Shown: positions 1 to 5,955 of the stretch, in pieces
Layout of the letters: every line of letters starts with the position of its first letter
How positions within the stretch are numbered: position 1 is the first letter of the stretch
Origin: CAZIOH01 sp964540815
GTDB lineage: Bacteria > Myxococcota_A > Polyangia > Fen-1088
Assembly: GCA_964540815.1 (NCBI GenBank)
Contig: CAZIOH010000167.1
Location: forward strand, 1-7,229
Direction: 5' to 3'
Length of the DNA stretch: 7,229 nt
Notes under the pieces: generated by a model
The model's input: only the letters and a program-made list of their open reading frames with translations
What the model was told of the DNA's origin: nothing
The model's database searches: none
Made by a program: the position numbers and the translations under genes

Positions 1-33
1 GGCGCGGCTGAGGCGCGGCCGAGGCGCGGCTGA
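1..33. repeat. Three tandem copies of an 11-bp GC-rich unit
   Basis: The unit GGCGCGGCTGA occurs three times head to tail at 1-11, 12-22 and 23-33; the middle copy has C for T at its eighth base. Because 11 is not a multiple of three, the repeat reads in a different frame in each copy and places TGA stops at 9-11 and 31-33 in different frames. It lies just upstream of the promoter-like elements and may continue to the left of the window. It could be intergenic or the 3' end of an upstream gene. No function is visible. Confidence 0.7.
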
Positions 34-43
34 AGTGAAGATT

Positions 44-71
44 TTGTCTACGGGCTGCCAGAAGCTAGAAT
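44..71 (+). promoter_or_regulatory. Putative sigma70-type promoter for the kinase operon
   Basis: A -35-like hexamer TTGTCT (44-49, 4 of 6 matches to TTGACA) is followed after 16 bp by TAGAAT (66-71, 5 of 6 matches to TATAAT). It sits in the only AT-richer patch of the leader (about 34-77). Transcription would begin near 78, leaving roughly a 27-nt leader before ATG 105. This fits ATG 105 better than the upstream GTG at 90. It is a consensus match read by eye, and promoters in high-GC deltaproteobacterial relatives often deviate from consensus. Confidence 0.4.
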
Positions 72-90
72 CGAATCCGGTGGCCGCGTG

Positions 91-96
91 TGAGGT
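91..96 (+). promoter_or_regulatory. Ribosome binding site that selects ATG 105
   Basis: TGAGGT at 91-96 contains GAGG, eight to nine bases before ATG 105. The alternative in-frame GTG at 90 overlaps this motif and has no purine-rich stretch at the right distance upstream, so ATG 105 is preferred. The choice changes only five N-terminal residues. Confidence 0.55.
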
Positions 97-104
97 TGGC
101 TAGC

Positions 105-3100
105 ATGGGCTCGGGATTGCCGCATTGGGCGCGCCGCCTCGTGCTGAGCGCCGTCGCGGTCGCCGTAGCATTGACGGTCGCCTTGGTTGTATCACGCGTC
201 GAGACGCGCCAGCTGAGACGAAACGCGATTGCGAATCTGTCCGCCATCGCGGCCTTGAAGGCGGGCGAGATCGAGGCGTGGGGCGCCGAGCGAGAGGGCG
301 ACGTCGAGGTGGCCTCCAACATCGCGGCCTTCGCCAGCGTCCTCGCGAGGGCCGATACCCGACGGGAGCGAGGTTGGCCCCTTGGGCCGGGGGCCCTCGT
401 GGAGGCTCTCGATCGGCTGGAGTCCTTGAAGCGCAGCTACGGTTACCGAGACGTCTCCCTGTTCGACGACAGGGGAGAGCTTCGGCTGGCCACGGACGAC
501 GACCCGAGTCTGAAGAGCCCGCGCATGGCCGCCAGGGTTCGCAGCGCGCTCGTCTCCCGCGGGGCGATGCGCAACAGGCCGCGGTGGGATGATGCCGACC
601 AGCTGGTCGTTGGCATAGGCGTGATCGTGCCGTTCGGCGCCAGCGCCGGGTCGACTTTGGGGGCGGTGGTGCTGCGGGTCGACCCCGTGCGGACGCTATG
701 GCCGTTGCTCGCGAAGTGGCCCACTGACAGTCTCTCGGCCGCCCTCAGCGTGATCCTCCCCGGTCCCGGCGACGGCTCCGCGCTGGTGGTGAGCGGTCGC
801 GCACGTGACGGCGGGGGCGCAATCGAGCGGCGGCGGTTCAAGCTGTCGCTCCCCGTGGTGGAGGCCATGGCCGTGGCGGCCGGCGACGGCTGGGTGGTGG
901 CGAACGACGTCGACGGGGTTCCGGTGCTGGCCGCCGTGCGAAAGCCCGACAGAACGAACACGATGGTGGTCGCCAAGATGGCGCTTGCGGAGGTGGACGC
1001 CCCCGCCCGGCGCGATCCCTGGCTGGCCTTCGGCGGCGTGCTGCTCCTCATGGGCGGGGTGTTCGCCATCGCGCGCGGCGTGGTGCGCCGCCAGACCGAG
1101 AGCACGATCGCGACCAGCGAGGAAAAGTTCAGGAACATCTTCGAGGCCATGCAAGAGGGTTACATCGCCTCGGTGATGGACGGCACCATCCTGCTGGTCA
1201 ATCCGGCCGCGGTGGCCATGCTCGGCTATCGGTCCTCGGCGGAGGTCGTGGGCAAGAACATGGCCGTGGACGTCTTCGCGGATCCGCAGGAACGGGCTCG
1301 GATCATCGAGACGCTGAAGCGGAAAGGGACTGTTCAGGCGCAGCCTTGCCTGCTTCGACGCGCCAACGGCGAGGTGTTTCAGATCGAGGCGAACATTCGG
1401 CTGGTGCTGGACGACCAGGGGCGTCCGTTCGGCCTCGAAGGCATCGTCAGGGACATGACCGCCCACTATCAACGTCAGGCGGAGCTGATCCGCGCCAGGG
1501 AGGCGGCGATCGAGGCCTCCGCGGTGAAGTCGCGGTTCCTGGCCAACATGAGCCACGAGATCCGGACACCGTTGAACGCCATCGTCGGGCTCTCGCACTT
1601 GTTGGCGCGGGAACGTTTGTCGGCGCCGCACCGAGACTATGTCGACAAGATTCACGCCGCCGCCGGCATGTTGATGGACGTCATCAACAGCGTCCTCGAT
1701 TTCTCGAAGATCGAGGCCGGCCGGATGTCCATCGAGTCGCGCCACTTCCACCTCGACGAGGTCCTGGAAGGCGTGACGAACCTCCTGGCCCTGAAGGCGC
1801 AGGAGAAGGGGCTGGAGCTGTTGCTGTCGCTCGACCAGAACCTTCCGAGCGCGCTGTCGGGGGATCCGCTCAGGCTCGGCCAGGTGCTGACGAACCTGAC
1901 CGGCAACGCCATCAAGTTCACGAACGAAGGCGAGGTCGTCGTCGACGTCCGGCTGGTCGAGCGGATCGCCGACGGCGTGCGAGTGCGGTTCGCTGTGAGG
2001 GACACCGGGATCGGCCTATCTTCCGAGCAGCTCGGCCGACTGTTTCAACCGTTCACACAGGCGGACGAATCCCCCACGCGGCGCTTCGGGGGGACCGGGC
2101 TCGGCCTCGTCATCAGCCGCCAACTCGTGGAGTTGATGGGAGGGCGTCTGGAGGTGGACAGCGCGCCGGGTGCCGGAAGTACGTTCACGTTCGAGCTCGC
2201 GCTCGGCATCGGTGACGAGACCGCCGCGGCAACGGCGGCTCTCGCGCCCGCCTTTGACGTCCGGGGACGGCGGGTGTTGCTGGTCGATGATCACGAAACG
2301 TCGCGCGCCGTGTTGGCGCGTTATCTGCGTGAGCTGTCCTTCGACGTGGTAGGCGCCGCGTCCGGGACGGAGGGCCTCGCGATGTTGCGGGACGCCGAGC
2401 GTGACGGGAGCCCATTCGATCTCTTGCTGCTCGATTGGCGCATGCCGGGCCTCGACGGACTGGAGGTGATCCGTCGCCTGCGCGCGGCGCCGCCCCTCGG
2501 CAAGCCCCCCACCATCATCATGGTGACCGCCTATGGCCGCGAGGAGGTAGAGAAGCAGGCCCAGGCGCTCGGGGTGAACGAGCTCATCGTCAAGCCTGTC
2601 ACGCGCTCGAGCCTTCTGGACGCGATATCCGACGCGTTCGGGCGCGAGCCCGCGCGGCACAGGTTGTCACGCCCGCCTCGGCCGGCCGCCGCCTCGCCCG
2701 CGTTTCGAGGGGCCCGGGTGCTGGTGGTGGAAGACAACGCCATCAACCGGCAGGTCGCCCGGGAGCTGCTGGAGGCGGCCGGGGCCATGGTCTCGCTGGC
2801 CAACAACGGCGTCGAGGCCCTGGCCGCGATCGGCGCGGATGGCGTCCAGCTGGACGCCGTGCTGATGGACCTGCAGATGCCAGAGATGGATGGGTACGAG
2901 GCCGCGCGCACCATCCGTAAGGACCCTCGCCATGCTGGCTTGCCCATCATCGCGATGACGGCGCACGCGTTCGAAGAGGAGCGCGCCCGATGTCGCGACG
3001 CGGGGATGGACGCGCACGTGTCGAAGCCCGTGGATCCGGATGAGCTGTTCGCGGTGCTGGGGCGCGCGCTGGACCGGCCTCCCGCCGGGGCTTTGCCGCG

Positions 3101-3794
3101 CCATGCTGTCGCGCCTCCCGCGGCTCCAGGCGAGGCACCCAGCGTCGCGAACCTCGCGGACACGTTGCCGGGGGTGCCGGGAGTCGACGTGGCCACCGCC
3201 CTCAATCGACTGGGTGGCAACCGAAAGCTGTACGTGCGGCTCCTGCTCGACCTGACGCGCGATCAGCGCGACGCCTCCGAGCGAATCGCGCGCGAGCTGG
3301 CCATGGGGGCCCGCGACGAGGCGGAGCGCCGCGCCCACACGCTGCGGGGGGCGGCGGCCAATCTGGGCGCCGACGAGGTGGCGGCAGCGGCCCGCGCCGT
3401 CGAGGAGGCGATCCACAAGGCCGAGGGGGTCGCCGCGTGTCAGGCGGCGCTGCGGCTGCTCGCCGCTCGGCTAGAGGCGTTGTCGACCGCCGTGCTCGGT
3501 CGTTTGGCGCAGCCGGATGGCACGCAGGCGCCGACGCCGCTGGGGCCCTCGGGCACGGTCGCCGACTTGCGGAGTCTGACCGCCGATCTGGAGACCCTGC
3601 TCGAGAAGAAGAACTTGCGGGCCCAGGACGCGCTCGCGAGGCTCAAACAGGTCCCCTTGCCGGCGGCCCTGCAGGAGGCGCTCGGGGAGATCGAGGTTAG
3701 GGTGGCCGCGCTGGAGTACGGTCCCGCGGTGGACCTCCTGCGTCACGCGACCACCCGTGCCGGCCTGGTCGAGGAAGAGGCGGTGCACCAGTGA
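105..3794 (+). CDS. Membrane hybrid sensor histidine kinase (dCache-like, PAS, HisKA, HATPase, REC, REC, HPt)
   Basis: This 1229-residue protein is a tripartite BarA/EvgS-type hybrid kinase: it should autophosphorylate on histidine and relay phosphate His-Asp-His-Asp. TM1 spans about 12-30 and TM2 about 306-323. They enclose a roughly 275-residue extracytoplasmic sensor with the KAxEIxxWxxER-like opening (52-66) seen in dCache-like sensors; its ligand is unknown. A PAS domain follows (about 339-455). HisKA carries SHEIRTPLN with H484. The HATPase has N-box N597/N601, DTGIG at 633-637 and GGTGLGL at 662-668. REC1 (about 722-842) has D728/D729, D777, T808 and K830; REC2 (about 868-985) has E876/D877, D922, T952 and K974. 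The HPt domain (about 1027-1110) has H1078 in AHTLRGAAANLGA. All key residues are intact. A helical tail (about 1150-1229) resembles C-terminal extensions of other HPt hybrids. The start is ATG 105 from its ribosome binding site; GTG 90 is possible. The stop overlaps the next gene, implying an operon. Confidence 0.95.
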   Translation: MGSGLPHWARRLVLSAVAVAVALTVALVVSRVETRQLRRNAIANLSAIAALKAGEIEAWGAEREGDVEVASNIAAFASVLARADTRRERGWPLGPGALVEALDRLESLKRSYGYRDVSLFDDRGELRLATDDDPSLKSPRMAARVRSALVSRGAMRNRPRWDDADQLVVGIGVIVPFGASAGSTLGAVVLRVDPVRTLWPLLAKWPTDSLSAALSVILPGPGDGSALVVSGRARDGGGAIERRRFKLSLPVVEAMAVAAGDGWVVANDVDGVPVLAAVRKPDRTNTMVVAKMALAEVDAPARRDPWLAFGGVLLLMGGVFAIARGVVRRQTESTIATSEEKFRNIFEAMQEGYIASVMDGTILLVNPAAVAMLGYRSSAEVVGKNMAVDVFADPQERARIIETLKRKGTVQAQPCLLRRANGEVFQIEANIRLVLDDQGRPFGLEGIVRDMTAHYQRQAELIRAREAAIEASAVKSRFLANMSHEIRTPLNAIVGLSHLLARERLSAPHRDYVDKIHAAAGMLMDVINSVLDFSKIEAGRMSIESRHFHLDEVLEGVTNLLALKAQEKGLELLLSLDQNLPSALSGDPLRLGQVLTNLTGNAIKFTNEGEVVVDVRLVERIADGVRVRFAVRDTGIGLSSEQLGRLFQPFTQADESPTRRFGGTGLGLVISRQLVELMGGRLEVDSAPGAGSTFTFELALGIGDETAAATAALAPAFDVRGRRVLLVDDHETSRAVLARYLRELSFDVVGAASGTEGLAMLRDAERDGSPFDLLLLDWRMPGLDGLEVIRRLRAAPPLGKPPTIIMVTAYGREEVEKQAQALGVNELIVKPVTRSSLLDAISDAFGREPARHRLSRPPRPAAASPAFRGARVLVVEDNAINRQVARELLEAAGAMVSLANNGVEALAAIGADGVQLDAVLMDLQMPEMDGYEAARTIRKDPRHAGLPIIAMTAHAFEEERARCRDAGMDAHVSKPVDPDELFAVLGRALDRPPAGALPRHAVAPPAAPGEAPSVANLADTLPGVPGVDVATALNRLGGNRKLYVRLLLDLTRDQRDASERIARELAMGARDEAERRAHTLRGAAANLGADEVAAAARAVEEAIHKAEGVAACQAALRLLAARLEALSTAVLGRLAQPDGTQAPTPLGPSGTVADLRSLTADLETLLEKKNLRAQDALARLKQVPLPAALQEALGEIEVRVAALEYGPAVDLLRHATTRAGLVEEEAVHQ
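3771..3780 (+). promoter_or_regulatory. Ribosome binding site for the overlapping GTG start
   Basis: GAGGAAGAGG lies inside the last codons of the upstream kinase, ten bases before GTG 3791. It supports that GTG as the start even though the codon overlaps the upstream TGA. The next in-frame ATG lies beyond the phosphoacceptor of the first receiver, so GTG 3791 is the only start that keeps a whole receiver domain. Confidence 0.7.
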
Positions 3795-5872
3795 GTCTGC
3801 CGGTGGTGCTGGTGGTGGATGACGATCCGGTGAGCGTCACCGTCGTTGGTCAGGTCTTGAAAGAAAGCGCGGAGGTGGTGTTCGCGTCGAACGGACCTGA
3901 GGCGCTCGCGCGCGCCACCGAGGAATCGCCGGACCTCATCCTGCTAGACGTGCTGATGCCCGGCATCGACGGCTACGAGGTGTGCACCGAGCTCAAGCGG
4001 GACCAACATACCCGGGACATCCCCATCATCTTCATCAGCTCGCTCACGGACGAGGGCCAGGAGGCCCGCGGCCTGCTCGCGGGGGCGATTGACTATGTGA
4101 CCAAGCCCATCACGCCCGCGATCCTGTTGGCGCGCGTGCGCAACCACCTCGACCTCAAGCGGCATCGCGATCGGCTCGAGCTCGAGTCGCTGCGGGATGG
4201 GCTGACCGGGCTCGGCAACCAGCGGCGCCTCCGCGAGGTCCTCGACATCGAGTGGCGCCGCGCCGCCCGAGCCGAGGCGCCGCTGTCGCTGCTCGCCGTC
4301 GAGATTGACGACTTCGAGGCGTTTGCCGAGACGTACGGTCCGCAGGCGGCGCAGGCCTGCCTGCGCCGGGTCGCGCTCGCGCTCGACACTGGGGCGCGCA
4401 GGCCGGCGGACGTGGTGGTCAGGTTCCTCGGCGACCAGTGCCTGGTGGTCCTGCCCGACACGGACGAGGCGGGAGCCCGCGCGACCGCGGAGCGAATGCG
4501 CGCGGCTGTCTTCGCCCTCGACATCCCGCACGCCCGCACCTCGGGAAGTCAGACGGTCACGGTGTGCATTGGCGCGACCACCGAACGGCCCACGGCGGAC
4601 GGCGAGCCGGCCGGCCTGATCTCTCGGGCCGTCGAGCGGCTGCACCAGGCCGGGAACGGGGGGCTGAACCGCTGCGCCTCCGATCGTGATGCCGCCGCGG
4701 AAACCGTTCGCGAAACGGACCGCCGCGCGCAGCCCGCGGCGAAGGATCAGATCCGGCGAGAGCACGTCTTCATCGTGGACGATGACCCGGTCAGCCTGGC
4801 GACGATCTCCGAGGTGGTCCGGCGCGGCGGGTACGATGTCGAGTCGACGACGCACAGCACGGAGGCCGTCGCGCGCATCACCGCGCTGCGCCCCGACGTG
4901 GTGCTGCTGGACGTCTTGATGTCCGACATCGACGGAATCGAGATCTGCCGCCGGCTGAAAGCGGCGCCGGAGACCGCCGGGATTCCGGTCATCTTCGTGA
5001 GCCGGGTGGCGGAGACGGCAGAGAAGGTTCGCGCGCTCGCGATGGGGGGGATCGACTATGTCAGCAAGCCCTTTCAGCCGGACGAGGTGCTCGCCCGCGT
5101 GTCCACCCAGGTCAAGATGGGCCGTTTGCAGCGGGATATGCGCGAGGCGAACACGCGCCTCATCGAGCTGGATCGCCTGAAGGCGACCTTCGCGGCCATG
5201 CTGGTGCACGATCTGCGGTCGCCCCTCGGCACGGTACAGCTCACGTTGTCGATGCTGGAAGACAAGCTGGCCAGCAACCCCGACACCGACCTGAGGGAGC
5301 TCGTCGACCTCTCGCTCGAGGGTTTGAAGAGCACGCTCGCGCTCATCTCCGAGATGCTGGAGGTCTATCGTTCGGAGCAGGGCGAGGCGCCCCTGCGCAA
5401 GGAGCGGCTGGATCTTGCGGAGCTTCTTCGGCGCTGCGCCACGGTGGCAGGTCTCGAGGCCGAGCGGCGCGGGATCTCCTTCGAAGCGCACATCGCCGGG
5501 CCGTTGGCGATCGGCGGCGACCCGGCTCGGCTCGAGCGGGCATTCGCGAACCTCCTCGGCAACGCGCTCAAGTTCACCTCGCAAGGTGGGCACGTCGCCA
5601 TCGAGGCGCGCCTGGTCGAGAGCCACGGCCGCCACCGTGTTCGCGTCGAGGTGAGGGACACAGGCTCCGGCATCCCCCACGCGGACATCCCTTACGTCTT
5701 CGATCTCTACCGACAGGCGGAGTCGAGGCAGCGCGGGGCGGGCGTGGGCCTGGGCCTCGCCATCGTGAAGCGCATTCTCGATGCCCACGGCGCCACCATC
5801 GCGGTGAAGAGCCAGGTGGGGGTCGGCAGCGTCTTCACCGTCGAGTTGCCGCCGCTCGACCAACGCGACTGA
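3791..5872 (+). CDS. Soluble REC / degenerate GGDEF / REC / histidine kinase fusion
   Basis: The 693-residue product has no membrane segment or signal peptide and should be cytosolic. REC1 (about 4-125) carries D10-D12, D53, S83 and K105. A GGDEF-fold domain (about 129-295) opens with DGLTGLGN at 136-143. Its active site reads LGDQC (213-217) instead of GGDEF, and the usual metal, base and phosphate ligands are changed (E171, A179, Q187 region), so cyclase activity is unlikely. The RxxD inhibitory-site motif RPAD (204-207) is kept at the canonical five-residue spacing, so c-di-GMP binding is plausible. After a charged linker, REC2 (about 327-440) has D330-D332, D374, S404 and K426. HisKA has VHDLRSPL with H473; the HATPase has N587/N591, DTGSG at 623-627 and GAGVGLGL at 649-656. 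The kinase therefore looks active and sits downstream of two receivers, the reverse of the usual hybrid order. The 4-bp GTGA overlap with the upstream kinase suggests translational coupling and a shared pathway. Myxococcus SgmT, a kinase with a c-di-GMP-binding degenerate GGDEF, is a functional analogue, not an assigned orthologue. Confidence 0.93.
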   Translation: MSLPVVLVVDDDPVSVTVVGQVLKESAEVVFASNGPEALARATEESPDLILLDVLMPGIDGYEVCTELKRDQHTRDIPIIFISSLTDEGQEARGLLAGAIDYVTKPITPAILLARVRNHLDLKRHRDRLELESLRDGLTGLGNQRRLREVLDIEWRRAARAEAPLSLLAVEIDDFEAFAETYGPQAAQACLRRVALALDTGARRPADVVVRFLGDQCLVVLPDTDEAGARATAERMRAAVFALDIPHARTSGSQTVTVCIGATTERPTADGEPAGLISRAVERLHQAGNGGLNRCASDRDAAAETVRETDRRAQPAAKDQIRREHVFIVDDDPVSLATISEVVRRGGYDVESTTHSTEAVARITALRPDVVLLDVLMSDIDGIEICRRLKAAPETAGIPVIFVSRVAETAEKVRALAMGGIDYVSKPFQPDEVLARVSTQVKMGRLQRDMREANTRLIELDRLKATFAAMLVHDLRSPLGTVQLTLSMLEDKLASNPDTDLRELVDLSLEGLKSTLALISEMLEVYRSEQGEAPLRKERLDLAELLRRCATVAGLEAERRGISFEAHIAGPLAIGGDPARLERAFANLLGNALKFTSQGGHVAIEARLVESHGRHRVRVEVRDTGSGIPHADIPYVFDLYRQAESRQRGAGVGLGLAIVKRILDAHGATIAVKSQVGVGSVFTVELPPLDQRD

Positions 5873-5932
5873 GGGAATTTCCGGGGGCTTCTCCTCCGAT
5901 CCCTGATGCAGCGGCGAGGCGGGCCGCCGATC

Positions 5933-5947
5933 TCCCTTGGTGAGGGA
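5933..5947 (+). promoter_or_regulatory. Ribosome binding site in a small possible hairpin
   Basis: TGAGGGA at 5941-5947 is a good Shine-Dalgarno sequence eight bases before ATG 5956. The preceding TCCCT (5933-5937) is complementary to AGGGA (5943-5947), with a possible extra T-G pair (5938-5942) and a 3-nt loop, so the site could be partly masked in RNA. The stem is only five or six pairs. The binding site is well supported; any regulatory role for the hairpin is speculative. The rest of the 83-bp gap (5873-5955) shows no clear promoter and no stem plus T-run terminator, so read-through from gene 2 is likely. Confidence 0.5.
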
Positions 5948-5955
5948 AACATCGC

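Noticed and set aside
2..103. Open frame running from the window start to TAG 101-103, a possible tail of an upstream gene
   Set aside because: Only 33 codons, crossing the promoter-like AT-richer patch and the repeat, with no recognisable protein pattern; another frame stops at 31-33. It cannot be supported without upstream sequence.
696..1751. A 351-codon minus-strand open frame, and similar ones at 2667-3416 and 6067-7152
   Set aside because: Antisense shadows of the sensor, PAS, kinase and receiver regions of real genes; no domain, no convincing ribosome binding site.
1346..2215. A 289-codon plus-strand open frame inside gene 1
   Set aside because: Arg/Gly/Pro-rich out-of-frame translation of the HisKA-HATPase region; it shows no motif of its own.
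4427..4441. Calling gene 2 an active diguanylate cyclase
   Set aside because: The GGDEF signature is LGDQC and the metal and base contacts are also substituted, so only the fold and the inhibitory site remain.
5873..5955. A terminator or separate promoter between genes 2 and 3
   Set aside because: Short GC-rich inverted repeats such as GCGGC/GCCGC exist but lack a following T-run. No -35/-10 pair or sigma54 GG-GC element is visible.
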